Source: Streptomyces sp. NBC_01233 (GTDB taxonomy: Bacteria; Actinomycetota; Actinomycetes; Streptomycetales; Streptomycetaceae). From it: a DNA stretch of 64,000 nucleotides. The notes under the pieces are model-generated. The model had not been told where the DNA came from and did no database searches. It saw only the letters and a list, made by a program, of their open reading frames with translations. Position numbers and translations under genes: made by a program. Below, piece after piece: positions 18,103 to 26,489 of this stretch. Position 1 is the stretch's first letter. Every line of letters begins with the position of its first letter. Location: NCBI RefSeq assembly GCF_035989305.1, contig NZ_CP108514.1:9838501-9902500 (forward strand), in the 5' to 3' direction.

Positions 18103-18119
18103 CTAGCCGCTCGTACGCG

Positions 18120-18157
18120 GCGCGGGGCCGCCGCCGGACGGGGCGGCGGCCCCGCGC
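18120..18157. terminator. strong hairpin terminator originally downstream of gltD
   Basis: A 16-bp perfect stem (18120-18135 with 18142-18157) and a six-base loop. It lies between gltD, once the IS array is removed, and the convergent secreted-protein gene. It can stop transcription from both sides. Confidence 0.75.
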
Positions 18158-18180
18158 GGCGGCGAACCGTCGTCCCGGCG

Positions 18181-18642
18181 TCACCCGTTGGGGGAGGTCA
18201 GATCGCCGGGGGTGACCACCTCGACCGGAACAGGCACGTCCGGAACGGTCACGTCCGGGACGGTCACGTCCGGAACCTGGATGCCGTCGGGGACGGGTAC
18301 GTCGTCGGGGACGGGCTTGGCCAAGGGGTCGTCGCACGGCGCCTTGATGCAGAACCAGGTATGGCTCCTGGGCGGATCGATGCGGATGCCCGTCCCCGGG
18401 TCGGCGTCGCCCCGGTCGGACCCGAAGAGGGACTCCCCGGCGCGTCCGATCAGGAGGAGGTTGCCCCTGTCGTCGGTGCCGCCTTGATCGTCGGGTGCCA
18501 CTACGCGGTCATCGGCCACGGCCGCGTGCGGGGCCGCCGGGGTGGCGGCGAACGCACCGGTCGGGGTGAGTGCGCCTCCCACGACCACGGCGGTCGAGGC
18601 GGCCAGCATGAGGAAGCGCGGGGTGCGGAAGAGGCGGGTCAT
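18181..18642 (-). CDS. small secreted protein with VPD repeats
   Basis: A 153-residue exported protein. Its signal peptide (MTRLFRTPRFLMLAASTAVV...AFAA) is cut near residue 33. An Asp-rich middle region and a HTWFCIKAPCDD motif with two cysteines follow. The tail repeats VPD(V/G) units: VPDDVPVPDGIQVPDVTVPDV. The repeats would give an extended acidic stalk. ATG 18642 has AGGAG upstream; longer in-frame starts would bury the signal sequence. Function unknown. Confidence 0.75.
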   Translation of the reverse strand: MTRLFRTPRFLMLAASTAVVVGGALTPTGAFAATPAAPHAAVADDRVVAPDDQGGTDDRGNLLLIGRAGESLFGSDRGDADPGTGIRIDPPRSHTWFCIKAPCDDPLAKPVPDDVPVPDGIQVPDVTVPDVTVPDVPVPVEVVTPGDLTSPNG

Positions 18643-18817
18643 GGAAGCTCCTGGGGTCGAGGTGGTGCGGGGGAACCTCCAGTAGGCCCCGCTCACCCCG
18701 CACGGTCACGTCCCTGGATCCCGTGGCTTGACGTGCGCCGGGCGCCCCGCCAACCCCGTGCGCCCTCCGGTCGGCCCGTGCGGCCGACCGGAGCACCACC
18801 GGTGTGCTGTCGGCTCA

Positions 18818-19816
18818 TTAGGAGGTGGCGAGGAGGGTGAGGGTGTCGATCACGCGGTTCGAGAAGCCCCACTCGTTGTCGTACCAGGCGACCACCTTGA
18901 CGTGGCGGCCGTCGACGCGGGTCAGCTCCGAGTCGAAGATCGACGAGGCGGGGTTGCCCGTGATGTCGGAGGACACCAGCGGGTCGTCCGAGTACTCGAG
19001 CACGCCGGCCAGCGGTCCCTCCGCGGCGGCGCGGTACGCCGCCAGGATCTCGTCGCGCGTCACGTCCCGGGCCACGGTCGTGTTGAGCTCGACGATCGAC
19101 CCCACCGGGACCGGTACGCGGATCGAGTCGCCCGACAGCTTGCCGTCCAGGTTCGGCAGCACGAGCCCGATCGCCTTGGCGGCGCCCGTCGTGGTCGGCA
19201 CGATGTTGACCGCGGCGGCGCGGGCGCGACGGGCGTCGCGGTGCGGGCCGTCCTGCAGGTTCTGCTCCTGCGTGTAGGCGTGCACCGTCGTCATGAAGCC
19301 GTGCTCGATGCCGGCGAGGTCGTCGAGGACCGCGGCCAGCGGCGCGAGCGCGTTGGTCGTGCACGACGCGTTCGAGACGATGGTGTGCAGGGCCGGGTCG
19401 TAGACGTCGGAGTTGACCCCGAACGCGAGCGTGACGTCGGCGCCGTCGGACGGCGCGCTCACGAGCACCTTGCGCGCACCCGCCTTGACGTGGGCGCGGG
19501 CGGCCTCGGCCGAGGTGAACCGGCCGGTGGCCTCCAGCACGATGTCGACACCGAGCTCGGCCCACGGCAGCTGCGCCGGTTCCCGCTCGGCGAGCACCTT
19601 GATGCGGTGGCCGTCGACGACGAGGACGTCCCCGTCGACGGTCACCGGGCGGCCGAGCCGGCCGGAGGTGGTGTCGTACGCGAGCAGTCGCGCGAGGGTG
19701 GCGGGCTCCGTGAGGTCGTTGACGGCGACGACCTCCAGGTCGCTGTCGCGTTCGAGGAGCGCGCGCAGCACGTTGCGCCCGATGCGGCCGAATCCGTTGA
19801 TGGCAATCCGAGTCAT
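18818..19816 (-). CDS. gap: glyceraldehyde-3-phosphate dehydrogenase
   Basis: A 332-residue type I GAPDH that converts glyceraldehyde-3-phosphate, NAD and phosphate to 1,3-bisphosphoglycerate in the cytoplasm. INGFGRIGRN is the NAD loop (residues 6-15), SNASCTTNALAP holds the catalytic Cys, and HAYTQEQNLQD the partner His region. WYDNEWGFSNRV is the C-terminal signature. Length and motifs are full. Streptomycetes usually carry several gap genes. This one stands alone beside an AraC-type regulator rather than with pgk-tpi, so it is probably a secondary copy. Confidence 0.93.
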   Translation of the reverse strand: MTRIAINGFGRIGRNVLRALLERDSDLEVVAVNDLTEPATLARLLAYDTTSGRLGRPVTVDGDVLVVDGHRIKVLAEREPAQLPWAELGVDIVLEATGRFTSAEAARAHVKAGARKVLVSAPSDGADVTLAFGVNSDVYDPALHTIVSNASCTTNALAPLAAVLDDLAGIEHGFMTTVHAYTQEQNLQDGPHRDARRARAAAVNIVPTTTGAAKAIGLVLPNLDGKLSGDSIRVPVPVGSIVELNTTVARDVTRDEILAAYRAAAEGPLAGVLEYSDDPLVSSDITGNPASSIFDSELTRVDGRHVKVVAWYDNEWGFSNRVIDTLTLLATS

Positions 19817-19941
19817 GAGCGATGTCCCTTTCGTTCGCCATCAGGTTCGCGCCCGGCGCTCGCCGGCGACAGCGGCGTGATCGCCATGGTTCAAAAGGAT
19901 CCCGCCACGCCGGCATGGCGGGGCGGCGGGCCGATGGTGGG

Positions 19942-20898
19942 CTATTCGCCCTGGGTGAAGGTGCGCCGGTACTCGGTCGGGGTGGTGCCGAGGATGCGCT
20001 GGAAGTGCGAGCGCAGGTTCGCGCCGGTGCCGAGACCCACGTCGGCGGCGATCTGCTCGATGCCGCGCTGCGAGCGTTCGAGCAGCTCGCGGGCCACGTC
20101 GATGCGGGCACGCATGATCCACTGCATCGGCGTGTACCCGGTGTCCTCGGCGAAGCGCCGGGAGAACGTGCGGGGCGAGACCCCGGCGTGCCGGGCGAGT
20201 GCCTCCAGGGTGAGCGGCTCGCCGAGCCGGTGCAGCGCCCACTCGCGCGTGGCGGCGAACCGCTCGCCGAGCGGCTCGGGCACGCTGCGCGGCACGTACT
20301 GCGCCTGGCCGCCGCTGCGGTAGGGGGCCGCGACCAGGCGCCGGGCCGCGTGGTTGGAGGCGGACACGCCGATGTCACCCCGCAGGATGTGCAGGCACAG
20401 GTCGATGCCGGAGGCGGCGCCGGCCGACGTGAGGACGCTGCCCTCGTCGACGAACAGGACGTTCTCGTCGAGCCGGACGAGCGGATGCCGCTCCGCGAGC
20501 GCCCGCGCGTAGTGCCAGTGCGTCGTGGCGCGCTTGCCGTCGAGCAGGCCCGTGGCGGCGAGCGCGAACGCGCCCGTCGAGATGGCGGCGAGCCGCGCGC
20601 CCCGGTCGTGTGCGGCGATCAGCGCGTCGATGACCGCCCGCGGCGGGTCCTCGCGGTCCGGGAAGCGGTAGCCGGGGACGAACACGATGTCGGCCCACGC
20701 GAGGGCCTCCAGCCCGTGGGTCACGTGGTACGACAGGCCTTCGCCGCCGGCCACGAGACCGGGCGCCGCGCCGCACACCCGCACCTCGTACGGCATGCTC
20801 GCCCGGGTCGTGAAGACCTGTGCGGGGATGCCGACGTCGAGCGGCTTCGCGCCCTCGAGGACGAGGACGGCGACGCGGTGGAGTCGGGAGGCTGGCAC
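19942..20898 (-). CDS. GATase1-like AraC-family transcriptional regulator
   Basis: A 318-residue regulator. The N-terminal DJ-1/PfpI-like domain (VAVLVLEGAKPLDVGIPAQV, then AISTGAFALAATGLLDGKRATTHW) has Ser at the nucleophile position where active amidases have Cys. The C-terminal AraC domain shows LTLEALARHAGVSPRTFSRRF and IEQIAADVGLGTGANLRSHF, two helix-turn-helix units. GTG 20898 is chosen at the domain start; the frame runs on upstream through the next gene's region. It lies 125 bases upstream of gap on the same strand and could regulate it. Confidence 0.85.
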   Translation of the reverse strand: MPASRLHRVAVLVLEGAKPLDVGIPAQVFTTRASMPYEVRVCGAAPGLVAGGEGLSYHVTHGLEALAWADIVFVPGYRFPDREDPPRAVIDALIAAHDRGARLAAISTGAFALAATGLLDGKRATTHWHYARALAERHPLVRLDENVLFVDEGSVLTSAGAASGIDLCLHILRGDIGVSASNHAARRLVAAPYRSGGQAQYVPRSVPEPLGERFAATREWALHRLGEPLTLEALARHAGVSPRTFSRRFAEDTGYTPMQWIMRARIDVARELLERSQRGIEQIAADVGLGTGANLRSHFQRILGTTPTEYRRTFTQGE

Positions 20899-20987
20899 GG
20901 GTTCGAGGGTACGCGGGGCCGGGTCTCGGGGAGCGGCGCGTCGGGCGGCGCCTCGTCGGTGGTCAGGGGGCCTTTGGGGCTCTCCGT

Positions 20988-21956
20988 TCAGCCGGCGCAG
21001 CTCTCGTCGAGGAGTGGGGCGAGGCCGTCGAGGAGGCGCTGGAGGCCGAATTCGAAGAGGGCGTCGAGGTCGAAGTCGTAGCCGGCCGCGGCCAGGCGGG
21101 AGAGCGCGGGGAACCGGCCCGTGCCCAGAACCGCCAGGAGGGCGGGCTCCTGGGCGTCCATCCACTCCTCGCTGTCGAGGCCGCTGTGCGCCTCGGCCTC
21201 CCGCTCCGTCTCCAGGTTGACGGCGATGCCACGGGCGTAGTTGAAGAGCATGAGGTGCGCGGTGAAGGCGGACCGCAGGTCGAGGCCGTGCGCGTGCAGG
21301 GTGGCGAGGATCCACTCGCTGTACGGCAGCGCCGAGACGATCATCTGAGGGCGGGTCACCGACAGGGCCGGTGCGAGCCACGCGTGGCGGCGGAACAGGT
21401 CCCAGAGCTGCCGGGCCGCCAGCTCGACCGCCTCCCGCCAGCCCTCCGGGGGGTCTGCGGGCAGCGGGTGCTCCGCCATGACGCCGTCCATCATCCGCGT
21501 CAGCAGGTCGTCCTTGTCGGCCACGTGCCGGTACAGGGACATGGTCGCCACCTCGAGCTCGGCCGCCACCCGGCGCATCGAGACCGCGGCCAGCCCCTCC
21601 GTGTCGGCGACCTTGACGGCTGCGCCGACGATCCGTCCGAGCGCGAGCGCCGCCTGGACCGAGGGCGCGTCGGACGGCCCGCCGGGGCGTGCGGCGGCAG
21701 TGGAACGGGCGGCCCGCACCGGGCGGCTCGGGGCGGCCACGACCGTCCCGACGCCCGGGACGGCGCGGACCATGCCCTCGCGGCGCAGTTCGGAGAGCAC
21801 CTTGGTCGCGGTCGCCATGGCGACGCCCCACTGCCTGGTGATCTCGCGGGTGGAGGGCACGCGATCGCCCGGTGCCAGTTCGCCCGTCTCGATCCGCCGC
21901 CGCAGTTCGGCCACGATCCGGCTGTAGCGCGGTACCGCCTGTCCGCCCACCAACAC
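20988..21956 (-). CDS. GntR-TetR fusion transcriptional regulator
   Basis: A 322-residue regulator with two DNA-binding domains. Residues about 8-75 form a GntR winged helix (YSRIVAELRRRIETGELAPG, PSTREITRQWGVAMATATKV). Residues about 105-170 form a TetR helix-turn-helix (VSMRRVAAELEVATMSLYRHV), followed by a TetR C-terminal ligand domain. This fusion is common in actinobacteria and is often divergent from a flavin monooxygenase, as here. Two CCGCACTAGTGC palindromes lie in the intergenic region and are its likely operators. Confidence 0.88.
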   Translation of the reverse strand: MLVGGQAVPRYSRIVAELRRRIETGELAPGDRVPSTREITRQWGVAMATATKVLSELRREGMVRAVPGVGTVVAAPSRPVRAARSTAAARPGGPSDAPSVQAALALGRIVGAAVKVADTEGLAAVSMRRVAAELEVATMSLYRHVADKDDLLTRMMDGVMAEHPLPADPPEGWREAVELAARQLWDLFRRHAWLAPALSVTRPQMIVSALPYSEWILATLHAHGLDLRSAFTAHLMLFNYARGIAVNLETEREAEAHSGLDSEEWMDAQEPALLAVLGTGRFPALSRLAAAGYDFDLDALFEFGLQRLLDGLAPLLDESCAG

Positions 21957-21960
21957 TCCT

Positions 21961-21974
21961 CCGCACTAGTGCAC
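21961..21974. promoter_or_regulatory. operator-like palindrome, regulator-proximal
   Basis: CCGCACTAGTGCAC contains the palindrome GCACTAGTGC and starts four bases upstream of the regulator's start codon. It repeats the 12-base core seen 80 bases away. A regulator bound here would block its own gene. Confidence 0.55.
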
Positions 21975-22040
21975 CTGGATGGGCGCCATCCTAGCCTCCG
22001 AGCCGGGCGAATCCCGCCGACCAGCGTCTTCCCCGGCTCT

Positions 22041-22054
22041 CCGCACTAGTGCGG
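22041..22054. promoter_or_regulatory. operator-like palindrome, monooxygenase-proximal
   Basis: A perfect 14-base palindrome CCGCACTAGTGCGG, 80 bases from its sister site (close to a whole number of helix turns) and about 75 bases before the monooxygenase start. It is the likely second operator of the GntR-TetR regulator. Confidence 0.6.
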
Positions 22055-22128
22055 TAGGAGGCAACACCTCATGTTCACAGGGTATTTCATGCTTGCGCAC
22101 CACTCTGCGTACGGCGTATATTCGCATC

Positions 22129-23346
22129 ATGCCGAACAACGAGATACTCATCTGCGGTGCAGGCATCGCAGGACCCGCACTGGCGTACTGGCTACGCAGG
22201 GGAGGCTTCGCCATCACGATCGTGGAGCGTGCGCCGGCACCCCGGCCGGGCGGGCAGACCGTGGATCTGCGCGGCGCCGGCCGCACCGTGATCGAACGGA
22301 TGGGCCTGATGGACCGGGCCAGGGCGGAGAGCGTGGACCAGCGCGGCCTCGCCCTCGTCGACACCGCCGGCCGGACCACCGCCCGACTGTCCGCCGACAG
22401 CTTCGGCGGCGAGGGGATCGTCTCCGAGATCGAGATACTCCGCGGCGACCTCGCCCGTCTGCTGTACGAGGCGACCCTGCCGGACACGGAGTACCTCTTC
22501 GACGACACCGTCACCGGGATCGACCAGGACGCGGACGCGGTCACCGTCACCTTCGAGAAGGCCGCGCCGCGCCGGTTCGCGCTCGTCGTCGGCGCGGACG
22601 GGCCGCACTCCGTGGTGCGCGGGCTGGCCTTCGGGCCGGAGCGGGATTTCGTGCACCCGATCGACCTCTACACGACCTGGTTCACCGCCTTCGACGGCCC
22701 GGACCTCGACGGCTGGTTCGTGATGCACAACGCGCCCGGCGGCCTGGTCGTCTCCGCCCGGCCCGGCCGCCTCCCCGGCGAGATCAAGGCCGGCTTCAGC
22801 TTCCGCTCGCCACCGCTCTCCTACGACCGCCGCGACGTCGCCGCCCAACAGGAGCTCGTGGCCCGGCGCTTCGCCCACCTCGGCTGGGAGACCCCGCGGC
22901 TGCTGCGGGCGATGCGCACCGCCCCGGACTTCTTTTTCGACTCCATGGGCCAGGTCCGCCTCGACAACTGGTCGCGCGGCCGCGTGGCCCTGCTCGGCGA
23001 CGCCGGATACTGCGCGACCCCGCTGACCGGCCTCGGGACCAGCCTCGCCCTGGTCGGCGCCTACGTCCTGGCCGGTGAACTCGCCGCCGCCGGCGGCGAC
23101 CACGGTGTGGCCTTCCGCCGCTACGACGCGGTGATGCGCCCGTACGTGAGCCAGGCGCAGCAGCTGCCGCCCGGAGGGGCCGCCGGGTACGCGCCGTCGG
23201 GCCGGCTCGGGATCCGGCTGCGCGACCTCTCCATGCGGTCGATGACCCGCTGGCCGATGCGGAACCTGTTCGCCGCGCAGTTCGCCAAGGCCGGGGACAT
23301 CGCACTGCCGCAGTACTGTCTCGCGAGCGCCTGGGCGCAGGAGTGA
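22129..23346 (+). CDS. FAD-dependent aromatic monooxygenase
   Basis: A 405-residue group A flavoprotein monooxygenase. ICGAGIAGPALAYWLRRGG is the dinucleotide-binding loop (residues about 7-25), LVVGADGPHSVVR the DG motif, and VALLGDAGYCATPLTGLGTSLALVGA the GD motif that binds FAD ribityl. It probably hydroxylates a small aromatic compound, possibly an antibiotic (TetX-like relatives are in this group). It is divergent from the GntR-TetR regulator and probably controlled by it. ATG 22129 gives the family's usual N-terminus. Confidence 0.9.
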   Translation: MPNNEILICGAGIAGPALAYWLRRGGFAITIVERAPAPRPGGQTVDLRGAGRTVIERMGLMDRARAESVDQRGLALVDTAGRTTARLSADSFGGEGIVSEIEILRGDLARLLYEATLPDTEYLFDDTVTGIDQDADAVTVTFEKAAPRRFALVVGADGPHSVVRGLAFGPERDFVHPIDLYTTWFTAFDGPDLDGWFVMHNAPGGLVVSARPGRLPGEIKAGFSFRSPPLSYDRRDVAAQQELVARRFAHLGWETPRLLRAMRTAPDFFFDSMGQVRLDNWSRGRVALLGDAGYCATPLTGLGTSLALVGAYVLAGELAAAGGDHGVAFRRYDAVMRPYVSQAQQLPPGGAAGYAPSGRLGIRLRDLSMRSMTRWPMRNLFAAQFAKAGDIALPQYCLASAWAQE

Positions 23347-23407
23347 TCGGGCCGCACGGCGCCGCGGAGCACACCGCCGCCGGTGGGCTCCGCAACGCCT
23401 CAGGCCG

Positions 23408-25303
23408 TCAGCGGTCCTGGGAGAGCTCGTACAGTTCGCGGAACCGGCCGCCGTTCAGGGCCACGAGCTGGTCGAAGGGGCCTTGTTCCACGATCCGGCC
23501 GCCGTCGAGGACGACGATGCGGTCGGCGAGGCGGCAGTTCTCCATCCGGTGAGTGACGATCACCGTGATCCGGTCCTCCTTCATGTCCCGCAGGCCGGAG
23601 AAGACCATGTGCTCCCCGCGGGGATCCATGGCGCTCGTGGGTTCGTCCATGACCAGCAGGCCGGGCTTGCGGTGGAAGGCGCGGCCGCACGCCAGTCGCT
23701 GCCACTGGCCGCCGGAGGGCTCGTGTCCGCCCCAGACCGAGCGGGCCAGCAGTGTGTCCAGGCCGTCGGGGAACTCCTCCACGGTCGTCCGCATGCCGAC
23801 GGCGTCCAGTGCTTCCCACACCGCCTCCTCGCCGCGGGGGCCGGGCTGGCCGAGGGTGATGTTCTCCCGCGCGGAGAACGGCCAGTACCCGTACGACTGG
23901 GTGACCAGGCCGACGTGCGCCCAGGCCGAGCGCTGGTCCGCGTCGGAGGTGGGGACGCCGTCCCAGGAGACGGTGCCGGACGTAGGGGCGGTCAGTGAGG
24001 TCAGGAGGCGGATGAGGGTGGACTTGCCGGCGCTGTTCTCGCCGATGACGGCGACGACCTCACCCCGGGCCAGGGTCAGCGAGACCGGGCCGAGGGCGGG
24101 GGTGTCCTTGCCCGGGTAGGTGTAGCAGGCCTCCTCCAGCCGGATCTTCTCCGGGGCGCCCTCCATCACCTGAGGGCCGCGCGGGCCGGACTTCTCGGCG
24201 GCCTCCTTGACGAAGGCGGTGTAGTCGCCGAGGTAGAGCGCGTGCTGGAACATGGCCGCCCCGTAGACGACGAGCTGGGACAGCGCGGCGGTGGAGGTGC
24301 GCATGGCGACGATGGCCGTGCCGGCGGCTGCGAGGGCCATGTACCCGCCGAGGACGAGCCCGGCGAGCGCCCCGTACGTCGCCACGACGAAGACCCCGGA
24401 GGCGGTGGCGGCGATCAGGTAGACGACGAGGTAGCGGGGCGCGGAGCTGACCATCTTGGAGTCGATGCGCTCACAGACGGCCGCGTACCAGTGGTGGGCG
24501 TAGGGGCGCATGCTGTTGCCGCGCAGCTCGTCGGCGAGCTTGGGGGTGGTCAGGTGCCAGCGCATCATGTGCTTGATGTTGCGGGAGGCGATCGTCTGGT
24601 TGTGGAGGCGGTAGTCGAGGCGGGCGGCGTACACGGAGCCGAGGCCGCGGGGGACCACCGACAGCAGGAGCAACGGCAGGAGTACGGGGTGGACCACGGC
24701 GAGGACGGACGCGACCGCGATCATGTCGATCATCCCGCCGGTGAAGCCGAGGGCGTCCTGGAGGAGCATGGCGGAGCGGGCGGAGCCCGTCTCGGCGGCC
24801 TCCGAGCGCTCGGTGAAGTCGGGGGCGTCGTAGGCGGCGAGTTCCACGTCCATGTGGGCGTCGACCATCGCGAGGTCGGCGAGGGTGGCCATGCCGGGGT
24901 TGAGACGGCGGGCGGCGCTGCCGGAGGCGATGGAGGCCAGGGCGCCGAGGGCGGTCATCGCGGCGGCGGCGACCAGGGGCCAGGCGGCGGCCGAGACGCG
25001 TTCCTGGACGCCGTCTCCGGCAAGGAGCGGCACCATGGCCTGGGAGATCGCGGCGAGCGCCGCCGCCGTGCAGATCCCGCCGAGGATCTGGGCGGTGACC
25101 AGTACGTGGAAGGCGGCGCGGTTGACGGCGAGGGCGAGCCGCGCGGTCTGCTGGAGGGCGGACGGGACGCGCCGGGCCATCTGGCCGAGCGACAGCGCCT
25201 CCATGGTCTCGTTGTGCTGGCCCCAGGTGTACGTGAACTCCGGAGGGGCGGGTGGAGCGGGCGGGACGGCGGACTTCACTTTCTCGGCCTGCTGGTCGGA
25301 CAT
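23408..25303 (-). CDS. ABC transporter, fused permease and ATPase
   Basis: A 631-residue exporter half-transporter. The first 350 residues hold about five or six membrane segments (for example AAFHVLVTAQILGGICTAAA and APRYLVVYLIAATASGVFVV). The ATPase domain from about residue 390 has Walker A GENSAGKST (Ser in place of the middle Gly), Q-loop LVTQSYG, signature EPSGGQ (Pro for Leu), Walker B LLVMDEPTSAMD and the H-loop VTHRM. The N-terminus is Pro-rich. It probably works as a homodimer. No convincing peptide precursor gene lies next to it. The substrate is unknown. Confidence 0.88.
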   Translation of the reverse strand: MSDQQAEKVKSAVPPAPPAPPEFTYTWGQHNETMEALSLGQMARRVPSALQQTARLALAVNRAAFHVLVTAQILGGICTAAALAAISQAMVPLLAGDGVQERVSAAAWPLVAAAAMTALGALASIASGSAARRLNPGMATLADLAMVDAHMDVELAAYDAPDFTERSEAAETGSARSAMLLQDALGFTGGMIDMIAVASVLAVVHPVLLPLLLLSVVPRGLGSVYAARLDYRLHNQTIASRNIKHMMRWHLTTPKLADELRGNSMRPYAHHWYAAVCERIDSKMVSSAPRYLVVYLIAATASGVFVVATYGALAGLVLGGYMALAAAGTAIVAMRTSTAALSQLVVYGAAMFQHALYLGDYTAFVKEAAEKSGPRGPQVMEGAPEKIRLEEACYTYPGKDTPALGPVSLTLARGEVVAVIGENSAGKSTLIRLLTSLTAPTSGTVSWDGVPTSDADQRSAWAHVGLVTQSYGYWPFSARENITLGQPGPRGEEAVWEALDAVGMRTTVEEFPDGLDTLLARSVWGGHEPSGGQWQRLACGRAFHRKPGLLVMDEPTSAMDPRGEHMVFSGLRDMKEDRITVIVTHRMENCRLADRIVVLDGGRIVEQGPFDQLVALNGGRFRELYELSQDR

Positions 25304-25690
25304 GCTGCTTCTCCTTCAACCGGGTTGCTGTGGAGGCCAGTTCGGCTGAACCCGCGCATGGCGAGGAAGCCCGGGTCCACGGTGTGCGGAGGGGCTGTCG
25401 CGGGGTCGCTGCAACTGGGGGAGTGAGTACAGCCCAGGCCGGCGGCCGGAGCAGCGGGATCTGGCCGACCTCGCGGCGGCGGTCCCCTTGGTGTGGCCGC
25501 TGATCGTGTCCGGGTGCCGCCGGGCTCCCGGACCCCGGGGGAGGGCAGGTTGGCTGGAACCGGCCGGTGCGGGGGTCGGGTCGTCGGAAATCGCTTGCGG
25601 CCCCGGACGGGTCCCCGGCTCCACGGCTCCCCCGCGTTCGACTCGTGAGCGCCGGTTTGCTGTTGTTTATTTGCGCCCGCCCGGCGCGCC

Positions 25691-25783
25691 CGGATCCGCG
25701 AGGGCATCGAGGACGCCGACTACGTCACGACGCTCAACGTGCTGCGGCGCATGATGCACAACGTGGTCCGGCGAACCGCCTGA
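25691..25783 (+). pseudogene. C-terminal remnant of a MarR-like regulator
   Basis: The frame reads RIREGIEDADYVTTLNVLRR followed by MMHNV and a TGA. That is how many MarR-family regulators end (a 'GI...DY.TTL..L.RM..N' helix). No helix-turn-helix is found upstream, so only the tail survives. Confidence 0.4.
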
Positions 25784-26034
25784 GCACGGCCGCGGGGCGG
25801 GAGCCCTCGGTGGACGACCCGTGACCGTGCGTGGAGGTGGCGGCCGGCCGTTCCGTACGCAGCGGACGACGGACGGCGGGGCGGCGGGCGGCGCGGGAGC
25901 GCCCGCCGCTTCCGCCTCCGTCCCCGTTCGGCCAATGGGCGACCGGTGGACCGGTGGACCGGAGTGGCGGCCATGCGTCCGGGCAAGGCAGGCTGTACTC
26001 ATGAGAGCGCCCTTGCGCTCGCCCCCGGGACCGG

Positions 26035-26181
26035 GAGCCGGCGGCCACCTTGGAAGGCCTGCACCAGGCCTTGCTCCGCCACACGCAGAGCCGCCTTGCG
26101 GACGACGTGGCGGTCATCCTCGTCGACCGCGGCGAAGACGAGGGCGGGCGGCCGGCCACCGGCCCGAAGGACCCGGCGTAG
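26035..26181 (+). pseudogene. C-terminal remnant of a SpoIIE/PP2C-type phosphatase
   Basis: The frame gives LEGLHQALLRHTQSRLADDV followed by AVILVDR and a stop 17 codons later. Streptomycete SpoIIE-domain phosphatases end in this way (L..AL..H..GRL.DD.A.L...R). The metal-binding N-terminal part is absent. Confidence 0.45.
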
Positions 26182-26489
26182 GGTCCGCGCGGGCCACTCG
26201 GATCCGACCGAGCCGCCCCGCCCCACTCCGCGTCGCCGTTCTGGCGGCGAATTCGGGTGCGCCGCTGGTCACCGTCGAGTTATGGTCGGCCGCATGAACG
26301 TCACCGGCCTCACCATCACCGCGACCACGCGAGCGACCAGCTCGCCGGTTGCCGCCGCCTGACCTTCCCCATCTCCCCGGCGACCGGACAACGGTCCGTC
26401 GGTAGTGCCGTGGCCTCCCCGCCCCGGCCGGACGATCGAACGGTCCGTTCTGGGGTGCCTTCCCCGCTGTGACGCGAAGGACGCACCCC

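Larger units (their letters stand above)
25304..26489. other. intergenic stretch holding gene debris
   Basis: About 1.2 kb without an intact gene. It contains the MarR-like and SpoIIE-like gene ends listed separately. No tRNA-like fold, RiPP precursor or strong repeat was found. Open frames here have poor codon bias. Confidence 0.5.

Noticed and set aside
19942..21966. A 674-residue regulator fusion
   Set aside because: The upper part is the antisense/off-frame shadow of the GntR-TetR gene; the AraC-type protein begins at GTG 20898.
25300..25450. RiPP precursor upstream of the ABC exporter
   Set aside because: Short frames here overlap the exporter start and show no leader-core pattern or modifying enzymes nearby.
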